The position numbers and the translations under genes were made by a program. The notes beneath the pieces were generated by a model. It was not told where the DNA came from. It was given only the letters and a program-made list of their open reading frames with translations, and did not search any database. Of a stretch of DNA of 12,922 nt, positions 1 through 8,760 are shown one piece after another (the first letter of the stretch is position 1; every line of letters starts with the position of its first letter). Source of the stretch: Usnea hakonensis. Its lineage: Eukaryota; Ascomycota; Lecanoromycetes; Lecanorales; Parmeliaceae. The stretch spans positions 1 through 12,922 of the forward strand of contig BLJB01000637.1 of the NCBI GenBank assembly GCA_013423325.1, written 5' to 3'.

Positions 1-2820
1 CCTAACGGAGGTATAACTAAAGTAGTATTTAGATCTATATATAGATAGTAATATATATATAGAGAAATAGTAAGGTTTTTCTCTAATAGTATATATATAA
101 GACGATAGTATTAAATAGTTTTCTTACTACAAGTTAATAAGAGTTAAAGGATCCCGTAATTACCTTTCGAAGTTTAGGTAGATACGACGTATAAATTCAA
201 ATTCAAAAGTACTACTTTATCTTCTCTAATATTATATTATAAAATATTTAAAGATATAATAAATTTTAGTTTAATATATTTAATATTATTATTAATTATA
301 AGGTTAATCGTTTTAGCCCTTAATATAATATTTTAATTTAGATCTTTTAAATCTAAACTTTATTCTTTATCTAAGTCTATTAATATATATTTCGTATAAA
401 TTAATTTAGTAGATTTCGTTTTATTATTTTTAGAGAAATCTTTATTATTAATAATTAGATATATATATTCCGTATTAGTACTATCTATATCTATTAACTC
501 GAGCTCCGTATAGATTAACTTTATAGATTTTAATTTATTATTCTTAGTTAATACTTCCTTACTATTAATTAAGGGTATAGCTTTAATATTATTATTATCT
601 AGATCTATTAAATTAGACTCCTTATAGATTAATCTAATAAATTTTATTTTTTTATTATTAATTAAGGGTATATCTTTACTATTATTATTATTTAGATCTA
701 TTAGATCGGGCTCTATATAAATTAACTCGATAGATTTTATTTTTTTACTTTTAGATAATACTTTCTTATTATTAATTAAGGGTATATCTTCGCTATTATT
801 ACTATTTAGATCTATTAAATTAGGCCCTCTATAGATTAATTAGCTAGATCTCGTTTTATTATTTTTAGATAAATCTTTATTAAGTCTAATAAAGTATTTT
901 TCTTCTATACTACTAATATTAAATAATATATAATTATTACTAATTAGTATAGAGTTTTAATCTTTAATAGCTAGTATTTTAGTAGTATAATTATTATTAT
1001 AAAAGTAGCTATCTAAACTATAAAATAATTATAATTAAAATAAGAGATTAGGTCCTATCTTATTAAAATAAATATTTAAAGGGAGAGTAGATTAGAACTT
1101 TTAAAATATTATATAATAAAGATTTTATCCGCTCTTATTAAAAGTTCTACTAAGATTAATAGGGCTAGAAGGGTAAAAGGAGAAATTATTACTAATTTTT
1201 TTAATCTTTTTAACTACTTTAGATATACCGCTTTATTTTAAATATTCTAATACCTAATTAGCTATTACTATAATTTTAGAATAAAGTTATAATTTCTTAC
1301 TAGATTTATTATTAATATATTATTTAGATCTCTATATTACTACTATACTAGCGTTTTCGTTACTATCCGTATTAAGATCTATTACTATTAATAAGTATAA
1401 TACTTAGTAATAATATTAGGAAGTATAGTATTATATAATTAAATATAAAATAATCTATATCTATAATTAGTAAACTCGAAGTTTAACCTTTAATATTATT
1501 AATATATAAGATTTAGATTTTAGGATTTAAGTTCTATATATAGATAATATTTATTATTACTATATAAAGATATCGATTAAGATATATTAGAGATAGATCT
1601 TTATTACTAAAATAGATATACTATAATTTAATCTTTAGTACTACTATATTAAATTCTTTAGATATAATATTTACGAAATACTCTAATATTATTTATTAAA
1701 TTATATTATCTATTTACTAATCGGGGTAGAATTTATTAATAATATCTATAAATTAAATTCTAGAGATTTTATTCTTATACTTTATCTTAATAATAGATAT
1801 AGAAAAAGCTATTATTATAATCTATTTAATTTATATTACCGATTTCGCTTTATAACTAGTTAATTTAGATATTAGGAATTAACTATTTTTATTTTTTTTA
1901 CTACGCCGTTAATTATTTAAAGTATATTAGACTATATTATAAAGAACGGTCTTAATCGGGTTATTCCCTTTTAGATTTTAAAATAGTTTTAAATATTTAT
2001 ACTTCTAAAATAGGTTCTAAATAAAATTATTTATTTTATCTATATTCTAATTAGTTTTAAGGCCTTAAACTTTTATCTTTTTAAACTAGTTTCTAATATT
2101 ATCTCTTACTAGTTCCTAGTCTTTAGATTCTATATTAATCTTATTATAAATCTCCTATATATTCGCATATTAAGGGTTATCGTTATTATAAAAGTAATTA
2201 TTATATTTTTATTTAAATATATTATAATAATAGTAAGGTAACTAAATATAGTAATTATTATCTTATTATCTATTAGAAGACTATTATTAGTTAACGCTCT
2301 TATAGTTAGTAATTTAATACTTACTATTACTTTAGTAAAACTTACTAAAAGGATTTATAATATTATAATACTATTAACTTCCGCGTTTAGTTAGGGTCTA
2401 GAGGATATAATATATTTAGTAAATAGCTTCTATTTACTTAGAAGGTATATTTAATATAGATTATATATAAGTAAAAGAGAAATTAAAGTTAGATAGATAA
2501 AAATTAAATAGATAAAATAAGATAAAATAATAAAGGTAATTTAAGCGAATATTAAATAACTATACTATATTATATTTACTAATACCTAGTTTAATTAAGA
2601 TATAGAAAGGTAATATATTAATATTTATAGTTAAAATAGCTCGTACCTAATAGATAGACAAAGAGGTAATAGTATTTTATAAGTTTTATTTACTTCTAGA
2701 AAATAGGGCTTAGAATAATAGTTTTAATTTATTAATCTAATAATTTATTTTATAAACTAAGATATATTAGTTTATTAAACCCCCTATTTTATTTATTCTT
2801 AATTTTTAGATAGCCCCCCT
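1..2820 (-). pseudogene. Unidentified RIP-degraded coding region with 38-residue repeats
   Basis: I do not recognise this gene. On the minus strand, one frame can be followed from about 2820 to about 1400. A second frame, shifted by one base, runs from about 1700 to the left edge. Stops are TAA/TAG, as expected from former Gln and Trp codons, and are scarce for DNA this AT-rich (about ten in the last 300 codons). Between 1300 and 900 the second frame reads as ordinary mixed protein, for example SGISKVVKKIKKISNNF near 1165-1215. From about 885 to 372 it holds degenerate repeats of roughly 38 residues. The two frames may be joined by a lost intron or a frameshift. The region follows the helicase in the same orientation with almost no gap. 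Its start is set only by where the frame becomes readable, and its end lies outside the window. Confidence 0.5.
372..885 (-). repeat. Degenerate coding minisatellite, unit about 114 bp (38 codons)
   Basis: Repeat units start at plus positions 447, 564, 657 and 771, with a partial unit before 447. The spacings are 117, 93 and 114 bases, all multiples of three, so selection on reading frame is likely. On the minus strand every unit reads through in one frame. Each shows a hydrophobic LIDL or LIDI core, then an Asn/Asp run, then I-P-L-I-N and a basic stretch such as LSKSKKIKS. Several Asn codons follow a T and can be explained as RIP-altered Asp codons (GAT to AAT), so the original core was probably followed by acidic residues. 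The copies differ by substitutions and small deletions. Confidence 0.7.
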
Positions 2821-4455
2821 TAGTTTAGGATTTCTATATTAAGCGGGTATCTTCTAATTATTATTTCTATTAGTTAGTAATAGCCGCCTTACCTTCGTTT
2901 ATATTATAATTATTTAAATCTTTATTACTATATAAATCTTTATTATTAATATTATAATCTCTATTTAGATTATTATTACTCTAAGTTCTAGTTTTATTCT
3001 AATCTTTATTATTAGTGTTTTTACTTTTATTTACCCTAGTATTATCCTAATCTCTAACGACGATAATAGGATCTATATTAATATCGGGCTTCTCTATATT
3101 TTCTAGAATTAGGGTATTAAGCTTCGAGAGGTCTATTAAAAAAAAAGATACTATTATTGAGTCTAATTAAGCTTTTAAGAGCTTTATATTACTATTTAGT
3201 ATATATATACTTAATAATATAAATTCTATTACTATTTATAATAATTACTAGCCTATTACTCGCTCGAGAAATTATAATAAATAGATATATATTTAAAGAT
3301 ATAAAATCTAGTTTCTTAGAACTAATAATATATAGAATAATAATAGATTTTTCTTTACCTTAAAAATTATTAATAGTTTTATACTCTATACGCTATAAAT
3401 CCTATATTAAGATTAAAGCTCGTCTAATATAATTTACTTAAGCGATATAATCTATTAGAATTATAATACTCTTTAAATTTACTTTATAATTAAGATACTC
3501 TTAGTAAAGCTTAATAGCTATTTATAGTTTATATATATTCTAACTAGACTTAGAATAGTCTATTTTAATAGATATTCTATTAATATTAATTTATACTAAT
3601 AATAATTTATAGTTAAAGAGTTTAGAGTAGATATTCGAAACTTTTATAATATTCGAATAATCTTTAGAATTTATTATAGATATAATAATATCGAAATATT
3701 AGAGCTTCGAAATAATATTACTAATTAATAGAATTATTTAGTATTATTAGCGAAAATTTTCTATAGAATAATCTAATATAATCTAGCGTTTAAATAGTAA
3801 ACGGCTTATTTATTTTATAAATAAATTATTTTAAGGGTCCTTATTCAAAGGTCCTAACTACTTAATATTTTTTAATAGATAAATATTATTATAGTTATCT
3901 ATATATTCTATTATTATAATAAATAAGTTTCTATTATTAGTTTTTCCAACTTTCTATATAATTATATATCTAGCTTTAAAGTTATATTTTAGAAGGGAAT
4001 AATTAGAATTAATAAAAATTATTACTATAATAGTAATATAGTTTTAGAGAATTAGCTTAGAGACCTCTTTCTCTATAGCTTAGAATATAGCTTTTAATAC
4101 TTTATTCTATAGCTCCCCTCGTTAGTTCTAAAAGAATATTTTATAAAAATAGGTATAATATTTTTTAAAATTAGTATTATTAGCTACCCCCTCTATTTTT
4201 TATATATTTTTAACCTAAATTAAATTTTTATTTTTATTATTATTTTTAAAGCCTTTAACTTTTTCCGCGACTTTCGGAACTAATAGGGTAATAGGATCTA
4301 TAGGTTTTCTAGATAACTAGTAAAAAATAAGTTAATCTATAGCTAGAAAAATAATTTATAACTTTTTACTCTCTAGCCCTACTTATTAAGTCTAAATATA
4401 TATATTATTTAAATAAGTAAAGTATTCTTTAAATTTAATATTATTAACCTCCTCC
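2820..4455 (-). pseudogene. SF1 (Upf1/NFX1-like) helicase, RIP-degraded, 5' part missing
   Basis: One minus-strand frame runs from 4455 to about 2820 with only TAA/TAG stops at plausible Gln/Trp sites. It fits the C-terminal core of an SF1B helicase of the Upf1/NFX1 (AAA_11/AAA_12) type. A motif II-like segment lies near 3939-3956 (KVGKT where a DEAGQT-type motif would sit). A motif III-like segment at 3855-3872 ends in K-stop-LGP, the place of GDxKQL. A segment near 3780-3850 fits the SLFxR region. Motif V near 3350-3377 reads TINNF-stop-GKE (VDxFQGxE type). Motif VI at 3258-3269 is SRAS, followed by NRLVII. A Gln-rich tail follows (about 2884-3062), seen as dense TAA/TAG among basic residues. 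No Walker A motif is visible; it should lie upstream, beyond the LTR at 4456. The protein was probably a nuclear or RNA-linked helicase; its substrate is unknown. Confidence 0.65.
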
Positions 4456-4601
4456 TGTCAAAATAGGAAGGTTTGCCGAGTCACGTGACTTCGTTACGTG
4501 ACCTTGGCGCCTTGGCATTTTGTAAATAGTCTTGTATATTTCTTGTGCTTCCATAATCAATCAACCAATAAAACAAGTGTTCCATATACCTACTTTTAAT
4601 A
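4456..4601 (+). repeat. 5' LTR of the copia element (146 bp)
   Basis: The LTR opens with TGTCA and ends at TAATA immediately before the primer binding site; the last bases are probably TAACA altered by RIP, giving the usual TG...CA ends. Unlike its surroundings it is full of CpA and TpG and appears almost untouched by RIP. It contains a CACGTG palindrome (4479-4490), tandem CCTTGGC-type repeats (4502-4516), a TATA-like TGTATATTTC near 4533-4542 and an AATAAA at 4567-4572, all plausible promoter and polyadenylation signals. The 3' copy is not in the window, so the boundaries rest on the terminal bases and the adjoining primer site. Confidence 0.7.
4479..4490. promoter_or_regulatory. Perfect 12-bp palindrome with E-box core in the LTR
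   Basis: The sequence AGTCACGTGACT is its own reverse complement and is centred on CACGTG, the core bound by bHLH factors of the Cbf1/Pho4 type in fungi. The heptamer ACGTGAC recurs at 4496-4502. Its position near the start of the LTR, upstream of the TATA-like stretch, suits a promoter element. Binding is inferred, not shown. Confidence 0.4.
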
Positions 4602-4617
4602 GGTTATAAGCCCGGGT
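4602..4617 (+). other. Copia primer binding site, half-tRNA (initiator Met) type
   Basis: Directly after the LTR, GGTTATAAGCCCGGG closely resembles the complement of the anticodon stem-loop of initiator tRNA-Met (GGTTATGAGCCC type). This is the kind of site used by Drosophila copia and yeast Ty5, which prime from an internal tRNA fragment rather than the 3' CCA end. The one clear difference, TGA to TAA, is a RIP-type change. The position next to the LTR end supports the call. Confidence 0.55.
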
Positions 4618-5600
4618 TATAGGGTATTATTTCAGTAATCCTTTCGCTTTATATTATGCCTACTAGCTTATAACAAGAGTTCTAGAAAGGGCTAAACGAA
4701 CCACCAGTTATACTATCTATTAGTCGGGATATACCCGAGTAAGAAAATTAACTATACTAGGGATAGCCTACTGGGCTATAGAAAGGATGTGGGGATCGAT
4801 TTGACCCTGAAAAGTACGCAAATTGCGCCGTGACTATTACCTAGCCGCGACCGGGTCGCGCGCTAGTATCGACCAATAATCGTCCACTAAAAGATGCCAT
4901 TCCGCCTATAGATTATACTAATTAGACGTCGCTATGACTCTATAGAGTTTTCTTAGACTATATAAACCGTATAGACTATACTCGCCTACTCTATACTACT
5001 ATTATAAGGCTCGAGAGTACCCGAAACTATATCTACTCTACCTATTTTCGGTGCTATCAAGTCACTAAGCGGTCTGATTAAACCGAATGGCCATTGCGTG
5101 CCCCTAAGACTCTAGATAACCAATTATAAAAGCGAGAAGTTAGTTTTATTTTACTAGTTATCCTAGACAATCTCTTATAACTGCCTATTCTAATATTTTA
5201 AAATAAGTCGAAGGACGCTACTACTATTAAACTACTATCTAAGAGCCGCTTAGGCCGTTACTATATCTAAAAGGATACTAGGTAGCTAATTGCGAGCTAT
5301 TTTTATATTACTAGTCCCTCCTTATAATCTCTTTCTAACGATTTTAGTCGAAGGGCACTATTACTAATACTATACTATCGATTTTACTATTAATTTATAA
5401 GTAAGGCACTATTAGAGCTTCCAGCCTAACTACTCACTATATTAAATTTCGAGTTAATTAATCTCAATATCTAATTACTATTCTAACTATAATTATCGAG
5501 CCGCTATTATAATTACCGAACGCCAATAGCGAGCGAACTACTAATTATATAATCTTGGTAGACTTCGCCCTTACTTGAATTCCTACTAACTCCATATTAA
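4618..5600 (+). other. Copia leader of about 1 kb, no assignable gene
   Basis: This stretch keeps a fair number of CpA/TpG sites in its first 500 bases and fewer later. An ATG at 4656 opens a frame that can be followed, through about two dozen stops, into the candidate coding region at 5601-6377. A second frame is about equally readable over 5050-5600, so I cannot decide whether it is coding. It contains a GC-rich imperfect palindrome at 4841-4866. Possible roles are a structured leader with packaging signals or the 5' part of an extra ORF. Confidence 0.4.
4841..4866. other. GC-rich imperfect palindrome (hairpin) in the copia leader
   Basis: The arms CGCGACC and GGTCGCG are separated by one G (4846-4860). 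They are flanked by CTAGC (4841-4845) and GCTAG (4862-4866), with a single unpaired C at 4861. This gives a stem of about 12 pairs with one bulge. Retroelement leaders often carry such hairpins for dimerisation or packaging; that role is inferred here. Confidence 0.45.
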
Positions 5601-6377
5601 ATATCGCTATTACCCTTAGAAACGGTAGCGCGCAAAGTCGCAAGTAAGGAAGAACGTTTCGAAAGAGTAAGGGAGTAGAATAAGTATATACGGTATAAGC
5701 AAGCGTAACCCCTTTCTAGGGATATACGAATAATTAGGGGAGATAATACTAAGGAGTTATTTAATCAAGCCTTAGGATCAATATATATACCCTAAACCTC
5801 GTCGTATAAGATTAGAAGATCTATACGTATCGTACGTAATCTACTATACCTCTAGACTCCGGCTAATATATATTACTATTCTTCCTATATCCTAACTCCT
5901 AAGTAGAAGGCTCAAATTGTTATCGATTACGAAGAAGTAGACGGAGTCTATTATATCTCTAAGTAGGATTAGCTACGTGAATGTAAATAGTACCGGATCC
6001 TTACGCGAGACTTCCCTCGTTACTACCGTAACCTTAATATATACGGTACTATCGGAAAGGGTGAATCTCGTAGACGCGCTACTATCTAGCTTCTAAATCA
6101 GCTTAGTAAACCTATCTAGAAGGCCCTAGAATACGAGCAAGATATATATTGTCCGTCTAAATCTAGGGAATCTACCCTAACGACTTCTAGATTCTCTACT
6201 AAGGAATTAATTCCTTCGGTATATAGCGATACTAACTTATTTAGCTACGAAGTAAAATTACCTTTATATACCCTATTAAGCTATAAAGAACGACTCGATA
6301 AGAGTACTAGCCCTACTAAAGATCGCTAAGCTTAAGAACCCCGAAGGGTACTAGATATAAGAGCGAGAGATACGGAC
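5601..6377 (+). pseudogene. Candidate extra copia ORF upstream of Gag, or displaced Gag N-terminus
   Basis: In the frame starting at 5601 the translation has a balanced, charged composition. Examples are ASKEERFERVRE near 5640, IVIDYEEVDGVYYI near 5916, GTIGKGESRRRAT near 6050 and VYSDTNLFSYEVKL near 6220. About 15 stops interrupt it, mostly TAG/TAA as RIP would give. It lies in a different frame from the Gag-Pol frame that takes over near 6361. I recognise no domain. It may be a separate first ORF, or the N-terminal part of Gag put out of frame by an indel. The neighbouring frame has somewhat fewer stops but reads as Ser/Leu/Ile-rich, typical of a shadow, so the choice rests on composition. 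Confidence 0.4.
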
Positions 6378-7167
6378 TTACCTTATTACTACTATATTAT
6401 AGAGATATACTATTATACCTTAATTAACCTTCCTAGCAAAAATCACCCAATCCGATATTCGTTAAATTAAGGACGCTAATATCGTAAAAAGGAATACTAT
6501 CCTAGAAGGTACTACGCCTAAATTACTTTAGTTAACTCCTATCCCTAAGCTTAGTAATAGTACCTATAACGACCGTTTTAAAAAATAGGAGAGCAAGCAT
6601 TTTTTAGCCTATAACGTAATACTTAATTACTTAGATATTAATTACTATAACGACTATAAAGGCTATACTACTAACGTATACCTCCTCTAGAAAGCTATTA
6701 AAGTCGGTTATAAGCCTAAAGGCTCCGGTACCCTTAATAACCTCTACCGTCAGCTTTTTACTCTTAAGCTCTAGGACTACGCGAACGTCGCTAAGTATAC
6801 CGGGAAGTTTAAGGAACTCCACAATAATATTATTAATATATACGAGAGGGTAGGCTTTAATAATAATATCCTTATCTTTCTCTTCTATATAGGTCTTAGG
6901 AAATAGTATAAGGATTACTTCTTAACCTATACCCAAAACTATAAACCTATAGATACTAGCGGAAATATAGCCTATAGCCTCAAGTATATAACGTAGCGAT
7001 TTATTTAAAGTATAACTAATCCTTCGGCCAGTTATACCGAATCTACCCTAGGAATAGTAGTAATATAGCTAGAGGCTTATATCGCAACTACTTTTAGAAT
7101 TAAGAAGCCCTAGGATAGTATAGTCGAAGGACTAGATACTATCTATATCTAACGCTTAATTAAGTTC

Positions 7168-7209
7168 TACTAGAATTATAAAAAGAACTACTATACCCGT
7201 AACGAATAT
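7168..7209 (+). other. Ruined CCHC zinc knuckle of copia Gag
   Basis: The fourteen codons read Y-stop-N-Y-K-K-N-Y-Y-T-R-N-E-Y. The spacing fits CX2CX4HX4C, with every metal ligand now Tyr. TGY to TAY and CAY to TAY are both RIP changes. A basic Arg-rich stretch follows directly, as usual after a nucleocapsid knuckle. Confidence 0.65.
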
Positions 7210-7560
7210 AAGGGTAGGACGAATCAACGTAAGCGGACGTCGAGCCGTAGCCGGAACAATAACGGCAAGTAACAGCGTAACGATAGGGATCGTAGATACC
7301 GTGATAGCCGTAATTAAAAAAGTAATCGTTACGATCGCTATAACTACTACAAAAAGTCTCGTAAGCCTCGTTAGGATACTAACCCTACTTACTATAATAC
7401 TAATAGTAAAGATAGTTCGGCTTCTAACTCTAATACTAATCGGGACTATAATAGATATAACTACTATATAGCACTCCCTAAAGATAAGAAACCAGAATCC
7501 TATATTATAGAGGCTATTACTATATCTATAGAACCCGCTAAACTCCTAACGCGATAGGGT

Positions 7561-7800
7561 TTAGACTCGTGCTATTCAGTCTATATAACGCCTAACCGTT
7601 CAGTCTTCAAGATATATACTCTTACCACTAGCGATAACTACCAGCTAATTAGGGGTATTAGAGGATCCCTTAGACTAATTAGAAAAGGTAAAATTAAGAT
7701 TAAACTTAATATTAGCGGCCAATATTATCTCCTAATTCTCGATAACGTCCTCTATATCCCTAGTTTACCTATAAACCTAATTTCTTAGGGTAAGCTAATA
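7561..7800 (+). other. Copia aspartic protease domain
   Basis: The codons from 7561 read L-D-S-C-Y-S, then ITP and later VLYIPSLPINLIS, matching the LDSGAS...ITP...VLYVP..LNLIS pattern of copia proteases (gag-polypeptide of LTR copia-type). The catalytic Asp codon at 7564-7566 is intact. The usual Gly reads Cys. A TAG sits just upstream at 7558-7560. Confidence 0.7.
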
Positions 7801-8040
7801 TAATTAGGCTATCCAATAAAAATCGTTCCTAGGGGAATCGAGATCAGGATAAGGGGAATCACTACCTAGCTTATTAATAACAACATCTATCGGTTTAATA
7901 TATAGGAGGATAAGCTTAAGCAGCTTACCATATTAGTCCTAGTACTAAAACAAGCCTCTAAATCTTATTTATCCCTAAAGCAGAAATCCCGCTCGGCCAT
8001 AGTAGCCGCTAACCCGATAGGAGGCCCAATTATCTCCCCC

Positions 8041-8190
8041 GTACCTATTAGAAAGCGTTCCTATAGCTCTCGCTATAAGTCCGACTCTAATATTAGCTCC
8101 GCGTCTAGTTACGATAGCTTAGATTCGGAGTCAGCTTTAGATTTATTTTCAGATTTAGATTCGAACCCCGACTCTATAATTTCTAACTAT
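8041..8190 (+). other. Ser/Asp-rich linker inside copia Pol
   Basis: Between protease and the gag-pre-integrase domain the in-frame translation is dominated by Ser and Asp (for example SSASSYDSLDSESALDLFS around 8095-8150), followed by a basic patch (RPRKR near 8200). Such an acidic, probably disordered insert is not part of the core copia domain set. It contains no RIP-type stop codon, because Ser and Asp codons of these kinds offer few CpA/TpG sites. Confidence 0.5.
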
Positions 8191-8244
8191 AAGGATAGGC
8201 CACGAAAGAGATAGAAGCGTAAACCTAATCCTAAGACTATAGCT

Positions 8245-8400
8245 TACTACCATCACTATCTAGGGTACTCTAGGGACGTATAATAGCTCGAACACTACGG
8301 TATCGACCTATCTAAGGAAGTTATAGATAAGGTACCTTATATATCTTACGCTATTAAGAAGATATAGTAAGTTAGGTATACTTCTTATATTTACCCTAGT
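8245..8400 (+). other. gag-pre-integrase / integrase zinc-binding domain
   Basis: YYHHYLGYSRDV (8245-8280) followed by LEHYGIDLSKEVIDKVPYIS fits the H..H...C..C zinc-binding domain found before copia integrase cores. The two His residues survive, while the Cys pair near 8338-8349 reads Tyr (PYISYA). The domain helps integrase multimerise on the cDNA ends. Confidence 0.7.
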
Positions 8401-8403
8401 AGA

Positions 8404-8760
8404 CGATATTTAGACCTTATCTATAGCGATCTTAATATAATAAAGGAAACTAAGCTTAGTTTTAAATACTTTATTACCTTCCTCGACGACTATATAAAAG
8501 TCTCTAAGATAGAAGTCCTCCGCTCTAAAGGTAAGGTATTTACTATATTTCGCCGTTACCTCATACGCAACGAAAGAGGAGACTTCCGGTATAATAGACT
8601 ATAAACAGACTAGGGTAGTAAGTACTCTAACTACGAGTTTAACCGGTTTCGTATTAATAGTAGTATTATATAGGAGCCTACTATCCCAAGTAACCCTAAA
8701 TAAAATGGCTCCTCTAAAAGACTTAACTAGGACCTAAAGGGATATATCTTTATAGTAATA
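8404..8760 (+). other. Copia integrase catalytic core (rve), third acid lost
   Basis: The first Asp lies at 8428-8430 (YSD) and is followed by FITFLDDY. The second Asp lies at 8608-8610 (T-D-stop-GSKY). The third acidic site, in the NGxxERLN motif, is at 8716-8718 and reads AAA (Lys) after TCT. A TpG to TpA change of GAA gives exactly this. The core therefore lacks a complete DDE triad. Confidence 0.8.

Larger units (their letters stand above)
1..4455. other. Extremely AT-rich RIP block
   Basis: In this stretch only about one base in five is G or C by eye. CpA and TpG are nearly absent; the few survivors include sites near 129, 197-206, 2164, 2657, 3015, 3845 and 3947. CpG, CpC and CpT remain common. 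Loss of CpA rather than CpG is the signature of fungal repeat-induced point mutation, not of simple methyl-CpG decay. The depletion ends sharply at 4456, where the copia LTR starts. RIP acts on duplicated DNA, so the block was probably multicopy, although leakage from neighbouring repeats cannot be excluded. Both readable frames lie on the minus strand. Confidence 0.85.

Noticed and set aside
372..885. CRISPR array or centromeric satellite
   Set aside because: The repeats are degenerate, spaced by multiples of three and read through in one frame without unique spacers, so they are coding repeats.
2484..2537. GATA/AAATAGATAAAATAA low-complexity stretch as a regulatory array
   Set aside because: It is what AT-rich RIPed DNA gives by chance and lies within a readable minus-strand frame.
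3939..3956. GKT (in KVGKT) as a Walker A motif
   Set aside because: Its position just before the motif III-like segment and the surrounding residues fit motif II (DEAGQT type) better; the true Walker A should lie upstream of 4455.
1..4455. Mitochondrial or plasmid DNA because of the low G+C
   Set aside because: The low G+C comes with specific CpA/TpG loss and TAA/TAG at Gln/Trp sites, and the block adjoins nuclear-type LTR elements. Reading TGA as Trp does not open any frame.
4456..4601. Independent solo LTR inserted after RIP
   Set aside because: A matching primer binding site follows immediately and leads into copia coding sequence, so it is the 5' LTR of this element. Later replacement of the LTR remains possible.
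6631..6822. Open frame of 63 codons on the minus strand
   Set aside because: It lies opposite the copia Gag frame and is its antisense shadow. No ribosomal, domain or codon evidence supports it as a gene.
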